From positions 1 through 40,151 of the forward strand of contig CAKSZE010000010.1 of the NCBI GenBank assembly GCA_934525325.1: a stretch of DNA of 40,151 bases, read 5' to 3'. The position numbers and the translations under genes were made by a program. The notes under the pieces are model-generated. The model was not told where the DNA came from. It ran no database searches and was given only the letters and a program-made list of their open reading frames with translations. Source of the DNA: an uncultured Faecalibacterium sp. (GTDB taxonomy: Bacteria; Bacillota; Clostridia; Oscillospirales; Ruminococcaceae). Positions 23,677 to 31,623 of the stretch are shown here, one piece after another (within the stretch, counting starts at the first letter, position 1; every line of letters begins with the position of its first letter).

Positions 23677-24372
23677 ATGGAGTTCAATCGCATCATCAAG
23701 CTGCTGCGCAAGGAGCGCGGCATCACCCAAAAGCAGGCGGCAGAGGATCTGGGGGTCTCTCAGGCGCTGCTGTCCCACTACGAAAAAGGCATCCGCGAGT
23801 GCGGCTTGGATTTTGTGGTGCGGGTGGCAGATTACTATAACGTTTCCTGCGACTACCTGCTGGGCCGCAGCGCCGAGCGCAACGGCATGATGCTCTCTGC
23901 CGAGGATCTGCCCAACCCTGAAAAGATGAAAGATAACATCTACCACGGCAGCGTGCTGCCCACCATGAACAAAAAACTCATCTCCAACAGCCTGAACGTG
24001 CTCTACGCCAAGATCGGCCAGTGCCACAGCAAGGCGCTGACCACCGAGGTGAGCGCTTACCTGATGATGGCAGTGGCCAAGATGTTCCGGCTGCTCTACT
24101 CTGCGGAGCCGCACAACGCTTCCAGCATGTTCAGCATTGAGCCGCACCGCTGGCACGGCTATTCCGATGCCGTGATGCGGATGGCTGAAGCCAACGTAGA
24201 GGCACTGCTGGACGGGCAGGACGTGAACGGCGGCGAGGGCGTAAAGGACCCCGCCTGCCTTGCCATGACCACCGAGAGCCTGACGCGAGAATTTCCGCTG
24301 TACACGCCCAGCCTGTTAAATCTGGTCAAAACCAGCGAGACCCACGTCAAGGGACTTTCGCCGCAGGAGTGA
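23677..24372 (+). CDS. XRE-family transcriptional regulator
   Basis: This 231-residue protein has an N-terminal Cro/C1-type HTH: IIKLLRKERGITQKQAAEDL, then SQALLSHYEKGIRE and YNVSCDYLLGRS. The C-terminal 150 residues are helical and of no family I can name (MMLSAEDLPNPEKMKDNIYHG onward). It may regulate the flanking lipoprotein genes or itself; this is inference from position only. A ribosome site GAGGAG precedes the ATG. It is transcribed alone; the next gene has its own promoter 40 nt later. Confidence 0.85.
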   Translation: MEFNRIIKLLRKERGITQKQAAEDLGVSQALLSHYEKGIRECGLDFVVRVADYYNVSCDYLLGRSAERNGMMLSAEDLPNPEKMKDNIYHGSVLPTMNKKLISNSLNVLYAKIGQCHSKALTTEVSAYLMMAVAKMFRLLYSAEPHNASSMFSIEPHRWHGYSDAVMRMAEANVEALLDGQDVNGGEGVKDPACLAMTTESLTREFPLYTPSLLNLVKTSETHVKGLSPQE

Positions 24373-24412
24373 CCCCGCTTGTGAAATTGTTGTAAATAAT
24401 CAACACGGGCTC

Positions 24413-24441
24413 TTGCATCTGTGTGCAGGAAACGGTATAAC
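24413..24441 (+). promoter_or_regulatory. Promoter of the 24484 lipoprotein gene
   Basis: TTGCAT (24413-24418), a 17-nt spacer and TATAAC (24436-24441). Confidence 0.6.
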
Positions 24442-24483
24442 CAAATAAGAAAGAAAATCACCCTTCAAGGAGGATATAACGTT

Positions 24484-25101
24484 ATGTCTACTGTCATTTC
24501 CCGCCGCAGCTTTCTCAAGTGCACCGGTGCATCTGCGGCTGCACTGGGCGCAGTCAGCCTGCTGGGCGGCTGCAAGACCAATGGCGACGACACCGTGGTA
24601 GAGGTCAAGGTCGGCGATACCGTCCGCAACTGGAATGGTCTGGGCGTGCAGCTGACCAGTGTGTTCCACCTGACGCAGGATCCTGTGCAGCCGGCAGGCT
24701 ACGAGTATCTGGGCGTGCGGGTGACCACCGTCAACCGCAGCAAGACCGAGAGCTACGCCATCGGCGCACAGGGCATTGACGCCATCAACGAGGCTTACCC
24801 TGTGCCCCCGCTGGAGAACGTGGACGCAAACTTTCAGGCTATGGCTGCTGCTACCCCGGATTTTACCGCCGTCTGCGATGACCAGCCCGCAGCCTGCTGC
24901 GCCAATATCTCGCTGTACAACGCCAATTCCCAGAGCTTTTCCGATGTGGAGAGCCTGCCTCCGCAGGGCAGCGCCTACATTGTGCTGATGCTCATGGTAC
25001 CCAAGGACTGGAAGCAGCTGAAGGTCACCTATGTGCCCACCTTCCTGGAGGGCAAGAGCCTGACTTTTGTCATGAATGCTTCCGATGTGATCCGCAGCTG
25101 A
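24484..25101 (+). CDS. Tat-type SRRSFLK lipoprotein, paralogue 2
   Basis: This 205-residue lipoprotein starts MSTVISRRSFLKCTGASAA and has lipobox LLGGC. The mature part opens VEVKVGDTVRNWNGLGVQLTS and contains YEYLGVRVTTVNRSKTESY, the pattern of DUF4352-like immunoglobulin-fold domains (extracellular, ligand unknown). It ends with VPKDWKQLKVTYVPTF, which matches the 21283 protein. The chosen start follows AAGGAGG at 10 nt. It has its own promoter; the next paralogue also has one. Confidence 0.78.
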   Translation: MSTVISRRSFLKCTGASAAALGAVSLLGGCKTNGDDTVVEVKVGDTVRNWNGLGVQLTSVFHLTQDPVQPAGYEYLGVRVTTVNRSKTESYAIGAQGIDAINEAYPVPPLENVDANFQAMAAATPDFTAVCDDQPAACCANISLYNANSQSFSDVESLPPQGSAYIVLMLMVPKDWKQLKVTYVPTFLEGKSLTFVMNASDVIRS

Positions 25102-25186
25102 CAGAATTACCAGAAAAAACGCTTAAACTTCGTCTAAAATGCGCGATGCTGCCACAAAATATTCACATTTGTTTTGCGGAAAATCA

Positions 25187-25215
25187 TTGACATTTTTCTC
25201 GGTTTCGCCTATTGT
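25187..25215 (+). promoter_or_regulatory. Promoter of the 25272-25831 lipoprotein pair
   Basis: A perfect TTGACA (25187-25192), a 17-nt spacer and TATTGT (25210-25215). Confidence 0.7.
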
Positions 25216-25271
25216 ATAGGTAGTGCCTAATGGCAGAATCTGTATTGATGTGTCCCAAAGGAGGAACGAAT

Positions 25272-25784
25272 ATGACTGGGGAGTTTTCCCGCCGCTCTTT
25301 CCTGAAATATACCGCTCTCACCGCTGTGGTCGTGGCTGGCAGCAGCCTGCTGACCGGCTGTTCCGGGTATGCCCCGGTGCAGACCACCGTTCCCAGTAGC
25401 AACACGGTGCTGAAGGTCGTCTCTACGCTGGAGCAGGTGAAATACGATAAAGAGACCAACACCACATCGTTCCGGCTGGTGGTGAAAAACGGTCGCAAGA
25501 ATGCGCTGGAAGTGACCAAGGCAAACTTTGCCGTGAAGGCAGACGGCTATCTGGCTTATCAGAACGGTAAGTTACAGGTGACCAGCCCGGATGCATTGAG
25601 CCATCAGGTCAAGAATGGCGAAACCGTTACCTATAATGTGCTTGCAAAGGATCTGGATATGCTGACAGGTGGCCCGGTGACCCTTACTTTCTATCCCGAC
25701 CTGCAGTACAGCGAGTTCAACGCCAATTGGAAGCTGACCGCAGACGTGCTGGAACCGGAGGAATCCGGCCCCTCCACGACCTGA
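25272..25784 (+). CDS. Tat-type SRRSFLK lipoprotein, paralogue 3
   Basis: This 170-residue lipoprotein starts MTGEFSRRSFLKYTALTAV and has lipobox LLTGC. The mature part is predicted to be a small beta-sandwich: TTSFRLVVKNGRKNALEVTKANFAVKADGY resembles a DUF4352/telokin-like strand pair, and the end TFYPDLQYSEFNANWKLTADV parallels FKFMPIRENSEYSMNWEITKKV of the next protein. The start follows AAAGGAGG. It is 46 nt upstream of paralogue 4 with no terminator between, so the two form an operon. Confidence 0.78.
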   Translation: MTGEFSRRSFLKYTALTAVVVAGSSLLTGCSGYAPVQTTVPSSNTVLKVVSTLEQVKYDKETNTTSFRLVVKNGRKNALEVTKANFAVKADGYLAYQNGKLQVTSPDALSHQVKNGETVTYNVLAKDLDMLTGGPVTLTFYPDLQYSEFNANWKLTADVLEPEESGPSTT

Positions 25785-25830
25785 CCCCTTCAGCCGGAAG
25801 AACATATTGGTAAAAACGGAGGAATAAGCC

Positions 25831-26379
25831 ATGTCTTATACATTTTCCCGCCGCGCATTCCTGAAGTATTCGGCAGCCACCGCAGTGGCTGTGGCCGGTG
25901 CCAGTCTGCTGGGCGGCTGTGAATATCAGGATCCCAACAACCCGGTCTGCAAAACACTGCCCGGCGCGATCAAAAGCGATCTGCAAGTCGTTGCCGGCCT
26001 GAAGGCCATGCAGATCGAGGACGGCACTTGCACTCTGGAGGTGGACATTGAGTCTGCCCGTACAAACCCCATTCCCTTGGATCCTTACCGTTTCTCTGTC
26101 GCTGTGAAAGATTCTGAGGGCAAGCAAAAGTATCTGAGCATGAACAATGGCGGCGTACAGATTTTGGACGCGGAGAACAGCCAAATCGAGAAAAATAGCC
26201 CCATCACGCTTCATCTGAAAGCCGTCAACTTCCCTAAGCTGGACGATCTGCAGGAAGAGGACACTGTGTTGTTCAAGTTTATGCCCATCCGCGAGAACTC
26301 CGAGTATTCCATGAACTGGGAGATCACCAAGAAAGTGTACGAAGAGTTCATCGCAAACCAGAATACCAGCGAAAATTGA
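25831..26379 (+). CDS. Tat-type SRRAFLK lipoprotein, paralogue 4
   Basis: This 182-residue lipoprotein starts MSYTFSRRAFLKYSAATAV and has lipobox LLGGC. The mature domain is a beta-sandwich type with CTLEVDIESARTNPIPLDPYRFSV and a closing EYSMNWEITKKVYEEF. It is clearly related in layout to the upstream protein at 25272. There is no catalytic motif; a binding or envelope role is inferred. CGGAGGAA lies 6-8 nt from the ATG. A strong terminator follows. Confidence 0.78.
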   Translation: MSYTFSRRAFLKYSAATAVAVAGASLLGGCEYQDPNNPVCKTLPGAIKSDLQVVAGLKAMQIEDGTCTLEVDIESARTNPIPLDPYRFSVAVKDSEGKQKYLSMNNGGVQILDAENSQIEKNSPITLHLKAVNFPKLDDLQEEDTVLFKFMPIRENSEYSMNWEITKKVYEEFIANQNTSEN

Positions 26380-26404
26380 GCAAATAACCTTTGAACCATG
26401 ACCG

Positions 26405-26443
26405 CAGGCCGCTGCACAAGACTTTGTGCAGCGGCCTGTTTTT
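26405..26443 (+). terminator. Terminator of the lipoprotein pair
   Basis: A perfect 15-bp stem (26405-26419 with 26424-26438) with loop GACT, followed by TTTTTG. Confidence 0.88.
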
Positions 26444-26534
26444 GTGTGCGGGCTATTTTGTACTGTGTGCGGATGATTCAGACCGCAGCATCCGGCCTTT
26501 GCCCTGCGCTTTGCGCGGCACATGGAGAAAAGTG

Positions 26535-26563
26535 TTGACGGCGGCAGGCTTTTTTGCTATACT
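26535..26563 (+). promoter_or_regulatory. tRNA-Ser promoter
   Basis: TTGACG (26535-26540), a 17-nt spacer and TATACT (26558-26563), ending 16 nt before the tRNA. Confidence 0.8.
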
Positions 26564-26579
26564 GTATAAGGTTTATTAT

Positions 26580-26670
26580 GGAGATGTATCGAAGTGGTCG
26601 TAACGAGAACGACTCGAAATCGTTTTGTCCTTAATCGGGCACGTGGGTTCGAATCCCACCATCTCCGCCA
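26580..26670 (+). tRNA. tRNA-Ser (anticodon CGA)
   Basis: The acceptor arms GGAGATG and CATCTCC pair over 7 bp. The anticodon stem AACGA/TCGTT holds loop CTCGAAA with anticodon CGA. A long variable arm (about TTTGTCCTTAATCGGGCA) is typical of class II serine tRNAs, and GTGGGTTCGAATCCCAC is the T arm. Discriminator G (26667) is followed by an encoded CCA. It reads UCG codons. Confidence 0.95.
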
Positions 26671-26672
26671 AC

Positions 26673-26705
26673 AAAAGGCATCAGCTCAGGCTGGTGCCTT
26701 TTTAT
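26673..26705. terminator. Terminator of tRNA-Ser, possibly bidirectional
   Basis: AAAAGGCATCAGC pairs with GCTGGTGCCTTTT around a short loop, followed by T's. It could also serve the convergent DUF188 gene. Confidence 0.8.
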
Positions 26706-26731
26706 GTTCTCCAGCCATCAAAAAGGATGTA

Positions 26732-27169
26732 TCAATATTTTTTGCTCAGAATCTTCTCAAGCGTATCTGCAAACCTGACATCCTGCTCCTTCGTCCGCTT
26801 TGGGCTCCCCTTGGGGTGCTTTCCGGCACGGAGGAGCTTTTTGTTTTCATACCGCCGCAGCATGAGGGCGTCTATATTGTCAGCGGTGTATTCCAGACCA
26901 TTCTGGTTCAGCACCCGGGCGCACTTGGCGAGGCACATACTCGCAAGGCCGTAGTCCTGTGTCACGACCACATCCCCCGGCTTTACCCGGTTCACCAGCG
27001 CAAAGTCTACACTGTCAGCCCCTTTATCGAACACCAGCGTCTGCGCACCCTCCCGCTCGATTTGGTGAGCTGTGTCGCACAGGATGATGACCGGAACATC
27101 AAACTGTTTTGCAATCTGCAATGTCAGATCCACCACCGGACAGCCGTCGGCATCGATCAAAATATTCAT
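26732..27169 (-). CDS. DUF188 (YaiI/YqxD) family protein
   Basis: This 145-residue protein starts MNILIDADGCPVV, the family signature, and contains GDVVVTQDYGLASMCLAK, a PIN-like/NYN-like acidic fold segment. A nuclease activity has been suggested for the fold but is not established. The start overlaps the esterase stop in ATGA, so translation is coupled, and GGAGGAAA precedes it. The C-terminus is basic (GKHPKGSPKRTKEQD). Confidence 0.88.
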   Translation of the reverse strand: MNILIDADGCPVVDLTLQIAKQFDVPVIILCDTAHQIEREGAQTLVFDKGADSVDFALVNRVKPGDVVVTQDYGLASMCLAKCARVLNQNGLEYTADNIDALMLRRYENKKLLRAGKHPKGSPKRTKEQDVRFADTLEKILSKKY

Positions 27170-27849
27170 CGGCTTTCCTCCATCGTCCACCGAAATGCCT
27201 TTGCTGTGCGCAGGTCGGCGTCTTTGAAATGCCCGCCGCTGTTCCATTCAAGGGTGCAGTGTACCCCACGCGCTGTAAGCCGACTGTGCAGGGTGCGGAT
27301 ATTATCTCCTACCGCAGACATGACAGTGTTTTTCGTGTGCTCTTCCTTGTCGCCAAGGCTCAGATAAATGTGCTGTGCCTGTATCGGGTGCTGCTGTTCA
27401 AACTCCATCCAGCCCGTAAACCACACAGAGGGAGAAGCAGCGGCGACACCGTAGAACAGCCTTGTCTGGGTGGATGCCCACAGCGCAAACAATCCCGCCA
27501 GCGAGTAGCCGCCCAGAATGATTTTGACGTTTTCTGGGAGATTGAACTGTTGTTTTAGTGTGGGGATGACCCGTTCTGTCAGAAAGCGCAGGGTGTCCCC
27601 AGCCTTGCCGCTGAAACCCTGCTTCCCCCACACGGCAGGGGCTTCCCACGGAGAAAGTGCGTCGTTCCAGCTTTCCACTGGAATGGCCGCAAACAGAAAG
27701 CGGTGCGCACTCTGTGCAATAGCGGTAACCTCGCTTTCCATGCTTTGCTGCTCGTGCTCGCCGGTCATTTGGAGCAGCAGGTATTCTGCATAGGCTTCGC
27801 CGTAAATGAGGCAAGGTCTGTTCCCGATTTGCATTGTCTGTGCGCTCAT
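27166..27849 (-). CDS. Alpha/beta-hydrolase fold esterase
   Basis: This 227-residue cytoplasmic hydrolase has the nucleophile elbow GGYSLAG with Ser116. A probable acid lies in YLSLGDKEEH and the catalytic His in NSGGHFKD. It resembles the IroE/esterase-D type of small serine esterases; the natural ester is unknown. It is first in an operon with the DUF188 gene. The promoter TTGTAA-17-TATACT lies just upstream (27884-27912). Confidence 0.82.
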   Translation of the reverse strand: MSAQTMQIGNRPCLIYGEAYAEYLLLQMTGEHEQQSMESEVTAIAQSAHRFLFAAIPVESWNDALSPWEAPAVWGKQGFSGKAGDTLRFLTERVIPTLKQQFNLPENVKIILGGYSLAGLFALWASTQTRLFYGVAAASPSVWFTGWMEFEQQHPIQAQHIYLSLGDKEEHTKNTVMSAVGDNIRTLHSRLTARGVHCTLEWNSGGHFKDADLRTAKAFRWTMEESR

Positions 27850-27883
27850 TGCGGAAGCCTCCCAAAAAGATTTTGATAAGTCC

Positions 27884-27912
27884 AGTATAGCAGCTGAAAA
27901 ATCATTTTACAA
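27884..27912 (-). promoter_or_regulatory. Promoter of the esterase-DUF188 operon
   Basis: On the minus strand, TTGTAA (27907-27912), a 17-nt spacer and TATACT (27884-27889). Confidence 0.65.
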
Positions 27913-28065
27913 TTCAAAATGCTTGTCAGGAAATCCCAAACCCTTGAACTGCATCCGACGGATGCAGTCTGCGCGTTTTTACAAAACGCTTTTTGGGGTG
28001 CCGTAGAAGCGACGCAGCCATCACGGAATCGTGATGATTATAAAAATGCTATGCTGAAACAACAA

Positions 28066-28093
28066 GAGCGGAACCTTATGCAAGGCTCCGCTC
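28066..28093 (-). terminator. Probable terminator of the long minus-strand series
   Basis: GAGCGGA.CCTT and AAGG.TCCGCTC pair across ATGC, followed by TTGTTGTTT on the minus strand. It is the first strong hairpin after the small membrane protein gene. Confidence 0.6.
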
Positions 28094-28236
28094 TTATTGC
28101 TGCTGTTACGCAAGTGATGAAAATGAAGGAATATCTATCTTTCAAAACCGCCGATGGGCTATCGCTGTGAGGGTCCAGCAGCAAGACCCATCAACCAGCT
28201 TTGGAAGAAGCGAAAAGGTTCAGGAGAAATGCGCCG

Positions 28237-28428
28237 TCACAGGTTGATAGCGACCCCAAGGATCACGAACAGGATCGACAGACAGATGCAGCTTACCCCG
28301 TTTCTTCGTTCCGTGAAAGCGTCCAGAGCACACTTTGCACGCTGTTTTGCCTGTTCCAACTGGGATGCCCCCGCATAAGCGGAGAATCCGGCACAAATCA
28401 AAAGCATCAAACCGATCCAGATCATCAT
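28237..28428 (-). CDS. Small two-helix membrane protein
   Basis: This 63-residue protein has two hydrophobic helices (about 1-19 and 45-62) around a charged middle (SQLEQAKQRAKCALDAFTERRN). I do not recognise a family. The start chosen has GGAG at 8 nt; an earlier ATG lies only 2 nt from that site, and a TTG further up is poorly placed. It follows the HAD gene by 22 nt and is the last gene of this strand run. Confidence 0.6.
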   Translation of the reverse strand: MMIWIGLMLLICAGFSAYAGASQLEQAKQRAKCALDAFTERRNGVSCICLSILFVILGVAINL

Positions 28429-28450
28429 AAGCATTTCTCCAGTCAAAACC

Positions 28451-29059
28451 TTACCATTCTACGCCCAGAGAACGCAGACTCTCGGCAAGGGCAGCGACAT
28501 CCATGTTGAACACGATGCCTGCCATATTTTCGTAGAGTGCACCCTCTACGTTGATGGGCGTATCGTCAATAAAGACGCATTCCTCCGGGCGAAGGGCGAA
28601 CTTGTGCAGAAAGGTGCGGTAGATCTGCGGGTCGGGTTTCAGCAGCTTGACCTCTGCGGAGATCAGGGCACCGTCCATCAGCTTGCTGGCCTCTGCCCGT
28701 GCCCAGTAGATAGGCTGACGGGTGGCAGCGTTGGAAAGCAGGTAGAGCCGGTAGCCCTTTGCTTTCAGTGCCTGCAAAAGCTCCAGCATTCCCTCCACCG
28801 GCACGATGGGGTCGTCCCACTTTTCGATCAGCCCGCGGGCTGCATCGTGCAGACGCTCCGGCAGGCGGGGCAGAATGCGCTGTTTTGCGATCTCCTCGTC
28901 GATCACGCCCCGATCCAGCATGGTCCACTCCACCGAGCGGAACACCTCGTTGCGGATCAGCTTGCGATCCTCGTCGGTGAGGGAATAGCGGTCCATAAAC
29001 AGCTCCGGGTCAAACCGAACCAGAACGTTTCCCATATCAAACACAATATTTTTTATCAT
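28451..29059 (-). CDS. HAD-superfamily (YihX-like) phosphatase
   Basis: This 202-residue protein has motif I in VFDMGNVLVRFDP, motif II in LYLLSNA, a Lys in EVKLLKPDPQIY and motif IV in CVFIDDTPINVEGA. The DMGNV form resembles YihX-type sugar-phosphate phosphatases (alpha-glucose-1-phosphate in E. coli), but specificity is not proven. The ATG has GAGG at 9 nt; an upstream TTG start is rejected because it overlaps the ribosome site. It follows the MgtC-like gene by 15 nt. Confidence 0.85.
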   Translation of the reverse strand: MIKNIVFDMGNVLVRFDPELFMDRYSLTDEDRKLIRNEVFRSVEWTMLDRGVIDEEIAKQRILPRLPERLHDAARGLIEKWDDPIVPVEGMLELLQALKAKGYRLYLLSNAATRQPIYWARAEASKLMDGALISAEVKLLKPDPQIYRTFLHKFALRPEECVFIDDTPINVEGALYENMAGIVFNMDVAALAESLRSLGVEW

Positions 29060-29074
29060 TCTGAAGGTCCTCAA

Positions 29075-29752
29075 TCAAATCACTTCATAATATTTAATTC
29101 CTTCCATACGCCGGATGATACCGAGAATATCATCTTGTGTACGGCTTGTTTTGCTTCGTATTGTAACCGTAAAGGGAACAACTTCGGCATCATAATGAGA
29201 GTGATCTTCTTTTTGAATATCGCTCAACTCTAAATCCAATTCTCGTGTGTTACGCAAAAATTCACCAAAGGAAATGCTTGCATCCAGCTCAATATATAAA
29301 TCAATAACATTGGTACGGTTTCTCATATAGAAATCCCACTGATGCAACACAGTAAGAACCGAGAACACCGCAATGCAGGCAACGATAGCAACCTCGTATA
29401 AACCAATTCCGATTGCAAGACCGATACACGCCGATGCCCAAAGTCCGGCGGCTGTCGTCAGGCCTTTGATTTGATTATGCGTTGTAACAATTATTGTTCC
29501 TGCACCCAGAAAGCCAATGCCACTGACGACCTGTGCGCCCAACCGCACAGGGTCGCCAACACCATAGACCTGATAGGCATACTGGTTTATCAGCATAACC
29601 ACACAAGAGCCGATACTGACCAACATATAGGTACGCATTCCAGCGGGGCGATTCATTCTCCCGCGTTCCGAACCAATCACACCGCCAAGTACTTCTGCCA
29701 TAATAATTCGCAAAATAACTGCGCCAAGTGTGATTTCCCTTGCGTGAAGCAT
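29075..29752 (-). CDS. MgtC/SapB family membrane protein
   Basis: This 225-residue protein has an N-terminal membrane domain of about four helices with family marks EVLGGVIGSERGR, RTYMLVSIGSC, GIGFLGAGTI and GLTTAAGLWASACIG. A C-terminal ACT-like cytoplasmic domain (about 150-225, VIDLYIELDASISFGEF) follows. MgtC proteins help with low-magnesium growth and interact with P-type ATPases or ATP synthase in some bacteria; the role here is unknown. Its codons are visibly more AT-rich than those of its neighbours, a hint of transfer. The start is uncertain: GGGGG lies about 11 nt away, and an ATG six codons upstream has no ribosome site. Confidence 0.85.
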   Translation of the reverse strand: MLHAREITLGAVILRIIMAEVLGGVIGSERGRMNRPAGMRTYMLVSIGSCVVMLINQYAYQVYGVGDPVRLGAQVVSGIGFLGAGTIIVTTHNQIKGLTTAAGLWASACIGLAIGIGLYEVAIVACIAVFSVLTVLHQWDFYMRNRTNVIDLYIELDASISFGEFLRNTRELDLELSDIQKEDHSHYDAEVVPFTVTIRSKTSRTQDDILGIIRRMEGIKYYEVI

Positions 29753-29780
29753 TATTTTTTCAACCCCCATGTATAAAGAT

Positions 29781-30899
29781 TTATGTGGTGTATTTGCTAT
29801 AATCGCTCTTGGTGAACAGACCTGCGGCTCTGGCAGCATTGACATAGGCGTAGTGTACCTCGCCCTTATCCAGAACGGCAGTTTCGCCGCCGCCTGCGGA
29901 ATCAAGGGTCAGGTCATAGCCCAAATGCTGTGCATAGAGGGTAGTAGTAGTCACCGCACGGGGCAGATGCAGCATGGTACCCACCAGAAGAACCTTGTGA
30001 GCGTCCATTTCCTGCAATGCTTTCAGAGTGCCGATGGCGTTGCCGTAGGTATCACGGGCAGCTTCGTCCAGAATAATGCGGCTTTCGTCCACACCCTGCT
30101 CCAACAGCCAGTTCTTCATCACAGAGGCTTCGGTGTACTCTGTCCGCACATCGCCGCCGCTGAGGATAATCTTTGCATCCGGGTACTTTTCTGCCATTTC
30201 CAGACCGCGCTCCAGTCTGCTGAGCATACCGGCAGAGGGCGTTCCGTTCTTTTTGGGGGTCTGCCCGTAAATGGTGATGGCATCCGGCACCATATCCGTC
30301 TGGGGCTGGGGCGTATAGGTGGCGTAAAGCAGGGCGTCTGCCTGTTCCAGCATGGAGCGGACAGCCTCTGCTGCCTTAGCGTTTACCTGTTCCAGTGCAG
30401 CAAGCCGTTCCTGCTCACCCTCTGCATTTTCCAGAATGTGCATAATGATAGCAGAAACGCCCAGTGCGTGGACATCGGTGGTATCCCGTTCCAGAATGCG
30501 GTCCAGCTGAGAAAGTGCAGCTTCGTAATGCTGGTTGATGAGGTAGACCTCTGCCTGCAGGCGGTAGGCATCCAGATGGTCGGGGTTTTCCCGCACCACC
30601 GTATCCAGACCGGAGTAGACCTTGTTCCACTCCCATCTGCGGAATGCGATGACCGAATCCTTCAGCAGCGGGTCTGCTAGATATTCCTCTGCATATTGCG
30701 GCACAAGATCTTCCAGCGGCTCACCCCGTCCCTGCTCTTTGGGAATGGGCATGGCACATTCTTCGGTCAGGGTAACGGAAACGGCAGGCTTTTCCTGTAC
30801 GGACACGCTGGCAGCAGTGCCGGAGCAGCCGGTAACCACCAGTGCCGCTGCCAGCACGAATGCCAGCATTCGCAGCTGCCGTGCTAGGTTATGTCCCAT
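29781..30899 (-). CDS. TPR plus DUF218 (YdcF/ElyC-like) lipoprotein
   Basis: This 372-residue lipoprotein has a Sec signal with lipobox VVTGC. Tetratricopeptide-like helices at about 85-170 include YLADPLLKDSVIAFRRWEW and DHLDAYRLQAEVYLINQHYEAALSQLDRIL. A C-terminal DUF218 domain has DAITIYGQTP, GMLSRLERGLEMAEKYP, IILSGGD and DEAARDTYGNA. DUF218 proteins (ElyC, SanA, YdcF) act in envelope processes; the reaction is unsettled. The joining of TPR and DUF218 on one lipoprotein is worth note. Its start overlaps the HAM1-like stop by 11 nt, and GAGGAG precedes the ATG. Confidence 0.82.
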   Translation of the reverse strand: MGHNLARQLRMLAFVLAAALVVTGCSGTAASVSVQEKPAVSVTLTEECAMPIPKEQGRGEPLEDLVPQYAEEYLADPLLKDSVIAFRRWEWNKVYSGLDTVVRENPDHLDAYRLQAEVYLINQHYEAALSQLDRILERDTTDVHALGVSAIIMHILENAEGEQERLAALEQVNAKAAEAVRSMLEQADALLYATYTPQPQTDMVPDAITIYGQTPKKNGTPSAGMLSRLERGLEMAEKYPDAKIILSGGDVRTEYTEASVMKNWLLEQGVDESRIILDEAARDTYGNAIGTLKALQEMDAHKVLLVGTMLHLPRAVTTTTLYAQHLGYDLTLDSAGGGETAVLDKGEVHYAYVNAARAAGLFTKSDYSKYTT

Positions 30900-31545
30900 A
30901 GTTTATCTCCTCAATCTCAGAGCGTAAGTCGTTTTGCAGCAGTTCCGAAAAGAACCGGCGGACACCGATGGCAAGGGTGGAACCTTTGGCGTTTTGTTCA
31001 TCCTTCAAATCGCCCTCCACCCAGTACCGCCCGGTCTGGGGGTCTACCGCAATGCTGTCCATGGGAAAACCCTTTAATCGGGTGGGGTGGGGCGTTTCCA
31101 CGATCCAGAACCAGTCTGTGGAAACCTGCGGTCCGGCGGCTTCTTTCCGCTGCCGGTCGTCCAGCACCACGCACAGCCCGTTGATGAACCGTGCCTTGAG
31201 CCTGCCGCCGTACTGGTGCGCCAGCCGCTGATAGTAGGCAATGAACTCCTCGTCGGAAAGTTCTTTGCCCTTTACCCGGCGGACGTAAGGCCCCGGCTGA
31301 AGCTCTGCCGGCACTCCTTCCAGATACAGCCCGGAATCCAGCGAGAAGCTGGGCAGGCCGGAGACAGCATGGTATGTCTCAGCTTTCAATGCTGCATTTT
31401 CCAGCGGCGTTGCGCCGGTCTCCTCCACAGCAGGGAGCCGGATGCCAAGGTCTGCCGGGGTAACAAGCTCGATGGGCATCCCGGCAAGGATGGCTCGCAT
31501 ATTCCGCAGCTTGCTCTGGTTTCCGGTCCCATAGAACAGTTTCAT
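30889..31545 (-). CDS. Non-canonical purine NTP pyrophosphatase (HAM1/RdgB-like)
   Basis: This 218-residue protein has TGNQSKL at the start, ATPLENAALKA and DSGLYLEGVPAELQPGPYVRR, the Ham1 family's nucleotide-binding and metal-binding segments. The rest is more divergent than in typical RdgB (LFYGTGNQSK rather than ATxNxGK), so a specialised NTPase is possible. It would hydrolyse ITP/XTP-type nucleotides to monophosphates. GGAG lies before the ATG. It sits after a terminator-like hairpin from the GDPD gene and overlaps the next gene by 11 nt. Confidence 0.82.
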   Translation of the reverse strand: MKLFYGTGNQSKLRNMRAILAGMPIELVTPADLGIRLPAVEETGATPLENAALKAETYHAVSGLPSFSLDSGLYLEGVPAELQPGPYVRRVKGKELSDEEFIAYYQRLAHQYGGRLKARFINGLCVVLDDRQRKEAAGPQVSTDWFWIVETPHPTRLKGFPMDSIAVDPQTGRYWVEGDLKDEQNAKGSTLAIGVRRFFSELLQNDLRSEIEEINYGT

Positions 31546-31565
31546 GGTATCGTCTCCTATACAAA

Positions 31566-31594
31566 AAGGCAGAGACCCGTGCAGTCTCTGCCTT
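31566..31594 (-). terminator. Terminator after the GDPD gene
   Basis: An 11-bp stem AAGGCAGAGAC/GTCTCTGCCTT with a 7-nt loop; on the minus strand it is followed by TTTTG. It may limit read-through into the HAM1-like gene. Confidence 0.75.
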
Positions 31595-31623
31595 CAGGGG
31601 TTACACGCCGGGCTTTTTATCGG

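Larger units (their letters stand above)
27850..28236. other. Gene-free region with a cluster of short hairpins
   Basis: Apart from the minus-strand promoter at 27884-27912, this 387-nt region holds four hairpins in 150 nt: ACTGCATCC/GGATGCAGT (27948-27968), GCGTTTT/AAAACGC followed by TTTTT (27973-27994), CATCACG/CGTGATG (28019-28036) and the terminator at 28066-28093. The rest to 28236 shows no gene I can support. Confidence 0.6.
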
